Assembly: GCA_963714455.1 (NCBI GenBank)
Contig: CAVQON010000020.1
Span: forward strand, 372,001-436,000
Origin: CAVQGZ01 sp963714455
Lineage (GTDB): Bacteria > Actinomycetota > Actinomycetes > Jiangellales > Jiangellaceae
Direction: 5' to 3'
Length of the DNA stretch: 64,000 nt
Shown here in pieces: positions 39,619-47,266 of this stretch; the first letter of the stretch is position 1; each line of letters begins with the position of its first letter. Position numbers and translations under genes: made by a program. The notes beneath the pieces are model-generated. The model did not search any database and had not been told where the DNA came from. It saw only the letters and a list, made by a program, of their open reading frames with translations.

Positions 39619-41013
39619 CTATCCGTGCGCGTGCAGTGGTTTCCCTGCCAACGCCAGATGCGCCTCACCCATGGCCTCGCTCTGGGTCGGATGGGCGTGC
39701 ACGAGCTGGGCGACCTCGCTGGGCAGTGCCTCCCAGCTGTAGATCAGCTGCGCCTCGCCGATCAGCTCGCCGACGCGGCTGCCGACCATGTGCACACCGA
39801 CGACGGGGCCGTCCTTCTCGCGGACGAGCTTGATGAAGCCGGCGGTCTTGAGGATCTGGCTCTTGCCGTTGCCGGCCAGGTCGTACTGCAGCGCCTCGAC
39901 CTTGTCCTTGCCGTAGCGCTCGACGGCCTCGGCCTCGGTGAGCCCGACGGAGGCCACCTCGGGCTCGGAGTACGTGACGCGCGGGATCGCGGTCTCGTCG
40001 ATCGCCACCGGGTTGAGCCCCGCGAGCTCCTCGGCGAGAAAGATGCCCTGCTGGAAACCGCGGTGGGCGAGCTGCAGGCCCGGGACGATGTCACCCACGG
40101 CGTACACGCCGGCCACGTTGGTGCGCAGCCTCTCGTCGGTGGGGACGAAGCCGCGGTCCATCGCGACCCCCACCTCCTCGTAGCCCATGTCGGCGGTGTT
40201 CGGGCCGCGTCCGACGGCCACGAGCAAGATGTCGGCCTCGATCGTGTCGCCGTTCTCCAACGAGACGGTGACGCCGGCGTCCGTGCGCTCGACGCCGGAG
40301 AACCGCACGCCGGTCTTGAACGCGATCTTGCGCTTGCGGAAGGCGCGCTCCATGGCCTTCGAGCAGGCCTCGTCCTCAGCCGGGACCAGTCGGGGCAGCG
40401 CCTCGACGACGGTGACCTCAGACCCGAACGAGCGCCACACGCTGGCGAACTCGACGCCGATCACGCCCCCGCCGAGCACGACGACCCGCTGCGGGACGTG
40501 GTCGAGCCGCAGCGCCTCGAAGCTGGTGAGCACCTTCTCGCCGTCGATCTCCAGCCCCGGCAGCGTGCGTGCGTACGACCCGGTCGCGAGCACCACGGCT
40601 GCGCCTTCGTAGCGGGTGCCGTCGACCTCGACGGCGTTGGGGGCGACGAGGCGGCCGCTGCCCTGGACGTAGGTGATCTTGCGGCTCTTCACCAGGCCCT
40701 GCAAGCCCTTGTAGAGGCGGGCGATCACGCCGTCCTTGTACGAGTTGACCCCGGCCATGTCGATGCCCTCGAGCGAGCTCTTGACTCCCACGTCGGGGCC
40801 GTGGCGTGCCTCGTCAGCAACCTCGGCTGCGTGCAGCAGAGCCTTGGTCGGGATGCATCCGTAGTGCAGGCACGTTCCACCAAGCTTGTCCCGCTCGATG
40901 AGGGCGACGGACTTGCCGAGCTGCGCGGCGCGCAGAGCGCAGGCGTATCCGCCGCTGCCACCACCGAGCACGACGATGTCGAAGGTCGTCACCAGGTCTC
41001 CCATCGTTGTCAT
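39619..41013 (-). CDS. lpdA: Dihydrolipoyl dehydrogenase (E3)
   Basis: A 464-residue flavoenzyme that reoxidises the dihydrolipoyl group of E2. Motifs: FAD site VVLGGGSGGYACALRAAQLG, redox disulfide GGTCLHYGCIPTK (Cx4C), NAD site VVVLGGGVIGVEFASVW, second FAD clamp GVYAVGDIVPGLQLAHRG and the catalytic HPTQSE with His-Glu at the C-terminus. Three in-frame starts are possible (ATG 41013, ATG 41004, GTG 40992); GTG 40992 would place the family start MTTFDIVV and has GGGAG upstream, so the first residues are uncertain. sucB lies 90 bp downstream on the same strand, which places E3 upstream of E2. Confidence 0.95.
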   Translation of the reverse strand: MTTMGDLVTTFDIVVLGGGSGGYACALRAAQLGKSVALIERDKLGGTCLHYGCIPTKALLHAAEVADEARHGPDVGVKSSLEGIDMAGVNSYKDGVIARLYKGLQGLVKSRKITYVQGSGRLVAPNAVEVDGTRYEGAAVVLATGSYARTLPGLEIDGEKVLTSFEALRLDHVPQRVVVLGGGVIGVEFASVWRSFGSEVTVVEALPRLVPAEDEACSKAMERAFRKRKIAFKTGVRFSGVERTDAGVTVSLENGDTIEADILLVAVGRGPNTADMGYEEVGVAMDRGFVPTDERLRTNVAGVYAVGDIVPGLQLAHRGFQQGIFLAEELAGLNPVAIDETAIPRVTYSEPEVASVGLTEAEAVERYGKDKVEALQYDLAGNGKSQILKTAGFIKLVREKDGPVVGVHMVGSRVGELIGEAQLIYSWEALPSEVAQLVHAHPTQSEAMGEAHLALAGKPLHAHG

Positions 41014-41110
41014 CTGGCGTCCGTCGAGACCTTAGTCTCCGCGCCCGTCTCGCGTGAGTCGAAACGGGCGCCGGCGGCTACCGTGGGCGGTCGAGAGGCG
41101 GAGGGATCAC

Positions 41111-41428
41111 ATGGCGTTCTGGCGTCGGCGCAGCAAGCCTGCGCAGGCACCCGGCAGTCTGGACCGGGCTGCGGACAAGGGTGACCTGGAGCACCTCAAG
41201 GAGTTCGCGACGTCACGTCGCGGGGTCGAGGCGTTCGTCGAGCCGCGCACCGCCATGACCGGCACGACGGTCGTGCTCGTGGCGCACGACGGGGAGTGGA
41301 CCCGCCGGCGCATCGCCGGCCCCGACGCGGCCCGCGACCTGGGCAAGCAGCTGTCGATGCCGGTGTACGAGGCCGCGGTCGTCGGCTACCCGCAGCGCAT
41401 GCGCGACTGGAACGCGCGCCGGGCGTAA
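41111..41428 (+). CDS. Conserved small actinobacterial protein
   Basis: A 105-residue soluble protein. The basic N-terminus MAFWRRRSKPAQAPG is followed by a short helix (GDLEHLKEFATSRRGVEAFV), then a beta-rich part with TTVVLVAHDGEWTRRRIAGP and AARDLGKQLSMPVYEAAVVG that ends YPQRMRDWNARRA. I recall homologues beside pepA/lpd in other actinobacteria, annotated as hypothetical or as oxidoreductase without support. The ATG at 41111 has GGAGG about 7 nt upstream; the earlier ATG at 41054 would add a low-similarity Arg-rich extension. The gene is followed by a large inverted repeat at 41473-41573. Confidence 0.75.
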   Translation: MAFWRRRSKPAQAPGSLDRAADKGDLEHLKEFATSRRGVEAFVEPRTAMTGTTVVLVAHDGEWTRRRIAGPDAARDLGKQLSMPVYEAAVVGYPQRMRDWNARRA

Positions 41429-41472
41429 CGCGCGCCGGGCAACACAGGTCGGCTCGGCCCGCTCGCGGCCCC

Positions 41473-41573
41473 CGTACCCGAATCCCCACATTCGCACCCT
41501 GAGTCGTGACTCCACCTGGGCTTCTACGGGGTCTGCGGCTGAGATGGCCTGCGTTTGTGGGGATTCGTGTACG
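41473..41573. repeat. 24-bp imperfect inverted repeat between convergent genes
   Basis: Arms at 41473-41496 and 41550-41573 match at 21 of 24 positions with a perfect 12-bp core (CGAATCCCCACA and TGTGGGGATTCG), separated by a 53-nt loop. It fills the gap between the 3' ends of the small gene (41428) and pepA (41578). No T-tract is present. It may be a bidirectional terminator or mRNA-end element, or a small palindromic repeat family member. Confidence 0.75.
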
Positions 41574-41577
41574 CCGA

Positions 41578-43056
41578 CTACTGGGACAGGGCGTCGGCGA
41601 GCGCCACCAGGGTCCTCACACCGAAGCCGGTGCCGCCCTTCGGGGTGTAGCCGTAGGGGGCCTCGGTGTTGCGCGCCGGACCGGCGATGTCGAGGTGCGC
41701 CCACGCCAGCCCGTCGGCGACGAACTCCTTGAGGAACGCGCCGGCCTGCAGCGCCCCGCCGTAGCGGTTGCCGACGTTGGCGATGTCGGCCACCGGCGAG
41801 TCGAGCTTCGCGCGCATCTCCTCCGGGATCGGCAGCGGCCAGACCGCCTCGCCGACGGACTCGGCGGCGGTGGCGACCGTGGCGACCGCCCCGCTGTCGT
41901 CGGAGATCAGCCCGGCGACGCGGATGCCGAGCGCGACCATGCACGCCCCGGTCAGCGTGGCGATGTCGACGAGCAGGTCGGGGGAGTCCTCGGCGGCGCG
42001 CACGAGCGCGTCGGCCATCACCAGACGGCCCTCGGCATCCGTGTTGAGCACCTCGACGGTCGTCCCCCCGTACATGCGCAGCACGTCCTGGGGTCGGATG
42101 GCCGACCCGGACGGCATGTTCTCGGCCAGCGCCGCATACACGGTGAGGTTGACGGGCAGCCGGTTCTCGGCGACGGCGATCGCGGCGGCCGCGGCGGCGG
42201 CAGCGCCACTCATGTCGGTCTTCATGCCGATCATCGCCTCGCCCGGCTTGAGCGTGAGCCCCCCGGAGTCGAAGGTGATGCCCTTGCCGACCACGGCCAG
42301 GTGAGCGGTCGCCCCCGCCGGCCGGTAGGCGAGGCGCACCAACCGCGGTGGGTTCGCCGAGCCCTGGCCGACGCCGACGATGCCGCCGTAGCCCCCCTCG
42401 GCGAGCGCGGCCTCGTCGAGCACCTCGACGTCGATGCCGACGGCAGCCGCCGCTGCGGCGATCTGGTCGGCGAACACGGCGGGCGGCAGGTCGCCCGGAG
42501 GGGTGTTGACCCAGTCGCGGGCGCGGTGCACCGCAGCAGCGACGGCGCGCACGGACGCGAGGTCGAGCCCGTCGACGTGGGGCACCACGACCTCGCCCAG
42601 CGGGGCCTTGCCGCTGCCGGATCGGAACGCGGTGAAGGAGTAGGACCCCAGCAGCGCGCCCTGCGCGAGCGCGGCGACGAGCGCGGGGTCGGACGTGGGC
42701 GGGGCGATCGCGGCGCTGCCGACGCCGGTCAGCGCCCGCGCGGCTGCACCGCCCGCGCGCCGCAGCACCTCGTGCCTGGCGGCGTCGCCTCGGCCGACGC
42801 CGACCGCGACGACTGTCGCGGCGGCGATGCCGCCCGGTGCCGGCACGCGGGTGGTCTCGTCGGTCCCCCCGCCGGCCCCCACGGCACCGAGCGCGGCGGT
42901 CAGATCGATGCCGGTCTGCACGGGCAGGTCGGTCCCGTCCAGCAGCCGCACCCCCGGCCCGTCGGCAGCGGGGCGGACGAGCACGACGAGCACGTCGGCG
43001 ACGGTCTCGGCGGGGGCGGAGTCGGTCACGCGGGCGGTGGCGCGGGCGTCGGTCAC
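41578..43056 (-). CDS. pepA: Leucyl aminopeptidase (M17)
   Basis: A 492-residue two-metal cytosolic aminopeptidase. The catalytic domain has VVGKGITFDSGGLTLKPGEA (metal Lys and Asp), MIGMKTDMSGAAAA (second Asp and Lys) and VEVLNTDAEGRLVMADALVR with the NTDAEGR hallmark. The N-terminal non-catalytic domain (about 1-170) is Ala-rich and variable. The GTG at 43056 is chosen because TACCCT lies 8 nt upstream and the longer frame would overlap gcvT antisense. It is divergent from gcvT, as in M. tuberculosis (Rv2213/Rv2211c neighbourhood). Related PepA proteins in enterobacteria also bind DNA; nothing here bears on that. Confidence 0.95.
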   Translation of the reverse strand: MTDARATARVTDSAPAETVADVLVVLVRPAADGPGVRLLDGTDLPVQTGIDLTAALGAVGAGGGTDETTRVPAPGGIAAATVVAVGVGRGDAARHEVLRRAGGAAARALTGVGSAAIAPPTSDPALVAALAQGALLGSYSFTAFRSGSGKAPLGEVVVPHVDGLDLASVRAVAAAVHRARDWVNTPPGDLPPAVFADQIAAAAAAVGIDVEVLDEAALAEGGYGGIVGVGQGSANPPRLVRLAYRPAGATAHLAVVGKGITFDSGGLTLKPGEAMIGMKTDMSGAAAAAAAAIAVAENRLPVNLTVYAALAENMPSGSAIRPQDVLRMYGGTTVEVLNTDAEGRLVMADALVRAAEDSPDLLVDIATLTGACMVALGIRVAGLISDDSGAVATVATAAESVGEAVWPLPIPEEMRAKLDSPVADIANVGNRYGGALQAGAFLKEFVADGLAWAHLDIAGPARNTEAPYGYTPKGGTGFGVRTLVALADALSQ

Positions 43057-43102
43057 GGCTGTCGAGGGTAATCGTGGCGGCAGGGCTCTAGTGTGGCGGT
43101 CC

Positions 43103-44194
43103 GTGGCCGACGAACTGATCCACTCGCCCGTGCACGACCGCCACCTCGCGCTCGGCGCGCGCATGGCCGAGTTCGCCGGCTGGCAGATGCCGTTGCAGTA
43201 CAGCGGTGTCATCGAGGAGCACGCGGCGGTTCGTGGCGGTGTCGGTGTCTTCGACGTCAGCCACCTCGGCACTGTCGACGTCGCGGGCCCCGGGGCGGCC
43301 GACCTGGTGAACGAGGTGCTGACGAACGACCTCGCGCGCATCGGTGCCGGCCAGGCCCAGTACACCCTGTGCTGCACCGAGTCCGGCGGCGTCGTGGACG
43401 ACCTGATCGTGTACCTGGACGACCCCACGCGGCTGCGCCTCGTGCCGAACGCGGCCAACAGCGCCGAGGTCGTCCGCCGGCTCACCGAGGCGGCGCCCGT
43501 CGGCGTCACGGTCACCGACCGGCACCGCGACGTGGCCGTGCTCGCCGTGCAGGGGCCGGGCAGCGCGGCGGTCGTGCGCGAGCTGGGTCTGCCCGCGTCC
43601 ATGGGCTACATGGCCTTCGAGCACGCCCGGTGGCAGGGCTCGGACGTCACGGTCTGCCGCACCGGCTACACCGGCGAGCACGGCTACGAGCTGCTCGTGC
43701 CGGCCGAGGTCGCCGCGTCGGTCTGGGACGCGCTGCTGCGCGCAGGGGAGGAGGCCGGCATCGCCCCCTGCGGGCTGGCCGCCCGCGACACGCTGCGCAC
43801 CGAGATGGGCTACCCCCTGCACGGGCAGGACCTGTCGCTCGACATCACCCCGGTGCAGGCCCGGCTGCGCTGGGCGATCGGCTGGGACAAGCCCTCGTTC
43901 GTCGGCAAGGCCGCGCTCGTCGCCGAGCGAGCCGCCGGACCGACCCAGGTGCTGCGGGGCCTGCTGGCCCAGGACCGCTCGATCCCGCGTCCGGGCATGA
44001 CGGTGCGCGTCGGCGACGCCACGGTGGGCGTGGTCACCAGCGGCACCTTCTCGCCGAGCCTGCGGGTCGGCATCGCCCTCGCGCTCCTGGACGCCGCTGT
44101 GGTCGACGGCGACGCGGTCACGGTCGACGTCCGGGGCCGACCGGGTGCGTTCGTCGTGACCAAGCCCCCGTTCGTCCAGACCTCGCCGACCTGA
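43103..44194 (+). CDS. gcvT: Aminomethyltransferase (glycine cleavage T protein)
   Basis: A 363-residue THF-dependent enzyme that releases ammonia from the aminomethyl group on the lipoylated H protein. Motifs: FAGWQMPLQYSGVIEEHAAV, FDVSHLGTVDVAGPGAADLV, NEVLTNDLARIGAGQAQYTL, the folate-site region CRTGYTGEHGYELLVP and the C-terminal barrel GLLAQDRSIPRPGMTV. Asp in GVFDVSHLG is the usual catalytic residue. gcvP and gcvH are not in the window, and the T protein often sits alone in actinobacteria. The GTG at 43103 has TAGTGT 8 nt upstream. It needs lipoylated GcvH, linking it to lipA/lipB. Confidence 0.93.
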   Translation: MADELIHSPVHDRHLALGARMAEFAGWQMPLQYSGVIEEHAAVRGGVGVFDVSHLGTVDVAGPGAADLVNEVLTNDLARIGAGQAQYTLCCTESGGVVDDLIVYLDDPTRLRLVPNAANSAEVVRRLTEAAPVGVTVTDRHRDVAVLAVQGPGSAAVVRELGLPASMGYMAFEHARWQGSDVTVCRTGYTGEHGYELLVPAEVAASVWDALLRAGEEAGIAPCGLAARDTLRTEMGYPLHGQDLSLDITPVQARLRWAIGWDKPSFVGKAALVAERAAGPTQVLRGLLAQDRSIPRPGMTVRVGDATVGVVTSGTFSPSLRVGIALALLDAAVVDGDAVTVDVRGRPGAFVVTKPPFVQTSPT

Positions 44195-44208
44195 CCACGG
44201 CCGCTGGT

Positions 44209-44214
44209 TACTGT
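44209..44214 (+). promoter_or_regulatory. -10 element of the HSL-type esterase gene (leaderless)
   Basis: TACTGT ends 7 nt before the GTG at 44222. Confidence 0.45.
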
Positions 44215-44221
44215 TGAGTAC

Positions 44222-45316
44222 GTGACGGCACGGCAGGCAGGGTCGAGGCGGCCGATGTCCTGGGGTGACCGGGCCCAGTACCGCGCGGCTCGGATGGCCG
44301 GCTGGGTGCCGGCCCGTGTGCTGCACGTGCTGGCCGGCGGGGCGCCCGGAGTGGTGGACGGCTCGGTGCTCGACGACCAGCTGCACCTGGGACTGAAGTT
44401 CTGGAACCGCAAGTCGCAGCGTCGCCCGACCGACGTCGCCGAGCGACGCGAGGAGACCCGCCGCAGCGCCGCCATCATGTCCGGCCCGCCCACACCCGTG
44501 CGCGAGGTCTACGACCTGACCATCACCGGTGCCGACGGACCGCTCGCGGCGCGCCACTACGTCCCCTTCGGCCACGGGCTGAACAGCCCGCAGCCGCTGC
44601 TGGTGTGGTTCCACGGGGGTGGGTTCGTGCTCGGCGACCTCGACAGCGCCGACCAGCCGGCCCGCATGCTCTGCCGCTACGGCGACCTCAACGTGCTCTC
44701 GGTGGACTACCGGCTCGCGCCGGAGCACCCCTTTCCGGCGGCGCCTGACGACGCGACAGCGGCGTTCGACTGGGCGCGCGCCCACGTGCGCGACCTCGGG
44801 GCCGACCCCACCAGGGTGGCTGTGGGTGGCGACAGCGCAGGCGCCACGCTCGCGGCAGTCGTCTGCCAGGACCGTCGCGGGCGCCAGGGCCCGGTGGCGC
44901 AGCTGCTGGCCTACCCGGCGACCGACATGGTCACCCGTTTCCCGTCCATCGACCAGTTCTCCGACGGGTACTTCTTGACCGAGGCCGACACCACCTGGTT
45001 CGTCGACCACTACGCCGGCGACACCGACCGAAGCCATCCGCGGCTCTCGCCGCTGCTGGCCGACGACCTCACCGGGCTGGCGCCGGCCATGGTGGTGACC
45101 GCCGCCTTCGACGTGCTGCGTGACAACGGCGAGGCATACGCGCGGGCGATGCGCGCCGTCGGGGTGCCGGTCGTGCTGCGACGCGTGCCGCGGCTGATCC
45201 ATGGGTTCTTCAACACGGTGGGTATCAACCGGGCCGCCCACGACGCCACGGTCGGCGTGGCCACGTCGTTCAGGACGATGCTGGAGCTGGCCGATCCTCT
45301 GCACTCGGCGCACTGA
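44222..45316 (+). CDS. Alpha/beta hydrolase, hormone-sensitive-lipase family esterase
   Basis: A 364-residue esterase or lipase. The HSL-family oxyanion motif LLVWFHGGGFVLGDLDSADQ and nucleophile motif VAVGGDSAGATLAAVV are intact; Asp in VTAAFDVLRDNGEAYARAM and His in LIHGFFNTVG complete the triad. SVDYRLAPEHPFPAAPDDA is the family block after the oxyanion loop. An N-terminal extension of about 85 residues (cap region) is rich in Arg and helical. There is no signal peptide, so it is probably cytosolic or membrane-associated. The tail overlaps the convergent cobT gene by 47 bp. The substrate is unknown; short-chain acyl esters are typical. Confidence 0.88.
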   Translation: MTARQAGSRRPMSWGDRAQYRAARMAGWVPARVLHVLAGGAPGVVDGSVLDDQLHLGLKFWNRKSQRRPTDVAERREETRRSAAIMSGPPTPVREVYDLTITGADGPLAARHYVPFGHGLNSPQPLLVWFHGGGFVLGDLDSADQPARMLCRYGDLNVLSVDYRLAPEHPFPAAPDDATAAFDWARAHVRDLGADPTRVAVGGDSAGATLAAVVCQDRRGRQGPVAQLLAYPATDMVTRFPSIDQFSDGYFLTEADTTWFVDHYAGDTDRSHPRLSPLLADDLTGLAPAMVVTAAFDVLRDNGEAYARAMRAVGVPVVLRRVPRLIHGFFNTVGINRAAHDATVGVATSFRTMLELADPLHSAH

Positions 45317-46415
45317 GCTCGCCCTCGGTCGAGCCGTCGGTGGCCCCGACGACGTCGCTGAGCAGCGCCATCTCGCGTAGCAGCACCGCTGCCGCCTGCA
45401 CCGTGGGGACGGCCACGAGCGCCCCCGTGCCCTCGCCGAGCCGCATCGATGCGTCGATCAACGGCTCGAGGCCAAGCCGATCCAGAGCCTTGCTGTGCGC
45501 AGGCTCGGTGGAGCGGTGGCCCGCCACGAACCATCGCGGGGCCTTGAACGACACCCGCTGGGCGAGAAGCGCTGCGGTGGTGCTCACCAGCCCGTCCAGC
45601 ACGACCGGGGTGCGCCGCAGCGCCGCCTGGGTCATGCAGCCGGCCATGGCGGCGATGTCGGGGCCGCCGACCGCGGCCAGCAGGTCCAAGGGGTCGGCGA
45701 GCCGGGTGCGTCCGCGGTACACCGCGTCGCGGACGGCAGCCGTCTTGCGCATCCAGGCGACGTCGTCGATGCCGGTGCCCCGACCGACGACGTCGATCAC
45801 CTCGCTGCGGGTCAGCAGCGCCACCAGCGCGCTGGCCGGCGTGGTGCTGGCGATACCCATGTCACCGACGACCAGCAGGTCGGCGCCGGAGTCGACTGCC
45901 TCGTCGGCGACCGCCCGGCCGGCCGCGAAGGCCCTGATCGACTCGTCGAGGCTCATGGCGTCCTCGCGGTCGATCGACCCGGTGCCACGCCGCACCTTGT
46001 GCCGCGTCACGCTCGGTGCGAGGTCGTCGAGGTCGGCGTCCACGGCCATGTCGAGGACCGCTACCTGCGCCCCGACCTGCCGGGCGAGGACGTTGACCGC
46101 GGCACCACCGGCCGCCATGGTGCGCACCATCGCGGCGGTCACCGCCGAGGGGTACGCCGACACCCCGGAGGCGGCGACCCCGTGGTCGCCGGCGAACACC
46201 ACGACTCGGACGTCGCGCAGCGGCTCGGGCGGGCACACGCCCTGCGTGGCGCAGATCCACGCGCCCAGCTTCTCCAGCCGACCGAGGGAGCCCGGCGGTT
46301 TCGCCAGGGCGTCCCAGCGGTCCAGCGCGGCCTGCCGCACGGCCGGGTCGGGGTCGGGCATCGCTGCGGTGGTCGCGGCGATCAGCTCGGCACCGGGGGA
46401 GCGGGTGTCGGTCAC
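45270..46415 (-). CDS. cobT: Nicotinate-nucleotide:dimethylbenzimidazole phosphoribosyltransferase
   Basis: A 381-residue enzyme that activates the lower-ligand base of cobamides to alpha-ribotide. Motifs: LAKPPGSLGRLEKLGAWIC, VVVFAGDHGVAASGVSAYPS, MVRTMAAGGAAVNVLARQVG, GDMGIASTTPASALVALL and SMRLGEGTGALVAVP, whose Glu is the catalytic base. It is the last gene of the five-gene riboswitch operon and overlaps the S-component gene by 4 bp; the GTG at 46415 is set by that overlap. Being in an ECF transporter operon suggests salvage of imported corrinoids with rebuilding of the lower loop. Confidence 0.95.
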   Translation of the reverse strand: MTDTRSPGAELIAATTAAMPDPDPAVRQAALDRWDALAKPPGSLGRLEKLGAWICATQGVCPPEPLRDVRVVVFAGDHGVAASGVSAYPSAVTAAMVRTMAAGGAAVNVLARQVGAQVAVLDMAVDADLDDLAPSVTRHKVRRGTGSIDREDAMSLDESIRAFAAGRAVADEAVDSGADLLVVGDMGIASTTPASALVALLTRSEVIDVVGRGTGIDDVAWMRKTAAVRDAVYRGRTRLADPLDLLAAVGGPDIAAMAGCMTQAALRRTPVVLDGLVSTTAALLAQRVSFKAPRWFVAGHRSTEPAHSKALDRLGLEPLIDASMRLGEGTGALVAVPTVQAAAVLLREMALLSDVVGATDGSTEGELSAPSAEDRPAPASS

Positions 46416-47266
46416 GGCGTGCGCCCGGGCCCGGTGAACGTCGCCGACTCGGTGAACGCCGCCCGGCGCGCCGCGCGGCGTAGCCCGGTCAGCACCGCTG
46501 GGCCGGCCAGCAGGCACAGCACGCCACTGAGGACCGCGCGCGGGATGTCCCAGCCCAACCCGGTGAGCAGGTGGAACACCATGAACCGGGAGATGTTCTC
46601 CGCCAGCGGCGCACCCGCTTCGTAGGCCAGGTCGGTACCGCCGGCAGCCGTGGCGAGGAACGGCCAGAACCAGAGGTCCAGCAGCACCCCGTAGAGCAAC
46701 GAGGCGATCACGCCGTAGGCGGCGAGCAGCCACCGCTCCGCGCGGGGGCGCACGCGGGGCAGCAGCCCGGCACCGAGGGCGACCCAGGCGGCTCCGAGCA
46801 TCTGGAACGGCAGCCACGGGCCCACCCCTCCGGTCAGCAGCGCCCCGGCCACCAGCGTGAGGCTGCCGAGCACGAACCCGAACGCCGGGCCGAAGGCCCG
46901 CCCGGCCACGATGAGCAAGAAGAACAGTGGTTCCAGCGGCGCCATGCCCGCGCCGAGCACCCGCAGCCCGGCTCCGACAGCGGCCAGCACTCCGAGCATC
47001 GCCACGGCCTTCGCGTCGATCCCGCCGTCGGCGATCTCGGCGACCATCACCAGCAGCAGCAGCGGGACGAGCGCGACGAACAGCCACGGACCGTCGGTGG
47101 AGTGGGCGAGCCCGGACTCCGGGGCCACGACGAACGGCCAGCCGAACGCGACCAGACCGACGAGGGACACCAAGCCGACGACGACGGTGCTGCGCCGGCT
47201 CAGGCGCAGGCTGCTGCGGCCCCGGGCGGGACGCGGCTCGGTGCGGGCGGGCAGGGTCGCGGTCAT
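46412..47266 (-). CDS. ECF transporter substrate-binding (S) component, predicted corrinoid-specific
   Basis: A 284-residue membrane protein with a basic N-terminal tail and about eight hydrophobic segments. FFLLIVAGRAFGPAFGFVLG and VGPWLPFQMLGAAWVALGAG, followed by FMVFHLLTGLGWDIPRAVLS, fit the S-component fold in which short Gly/Ala helices contact the T protein. It resembles the CbrT-type cobalamin S components described from genome context. The substrate assignment rests mainly on the cobalamin riboswitch upstream and cobT downstream, not on residue motifs. It overlaps the fused ATPase gene by 4 bp. ATG 47266 follows the overlap. Confidence 0.82.
   Translation of the reverse strand: MTATLPARTEPRPARGRSSLRLSRRSTVVVGLVSLVGLVAFGWPFVVAPESGLAHSTDGPWLFVALVPLLLLVMVAEIADGGIDAKAVAMLGVLAAVGAGLRVLGAGMAPLEPLFFLLIVAGRAFGPAFGFVLGSLTLVAGALLTGGVGPWLPFQMLGAAWVALGAGLLPRVRPRAERWLLAAYGVIASLLYGVLLDLWFWPFLATAAGGTDLAYEAGAPLAENISRFMVFHLLTGLGWDIPRAVLSGVLCLLAGPAVLTGLRRAARRAAFTESATFTGPGRTP

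Noticed and set aside
36256..41184. A 1642-codon open frame on the plus strand through the sucB-lpd region
   Set aside because: It runs antisense to TIGR01777, sucB and lpd with their intact motifs, and its Gly/Arg/Asp-rich composition is typical of frames opposite high-GC genes.
44195..45270. ilvE expected beside gcvT by mycobacterial synteny
   Set aside because: The gene here is an HSL-type esterase (HGGG, GDSAG); no aminotransferase motif is present. Absence from this place is not by itself notable.
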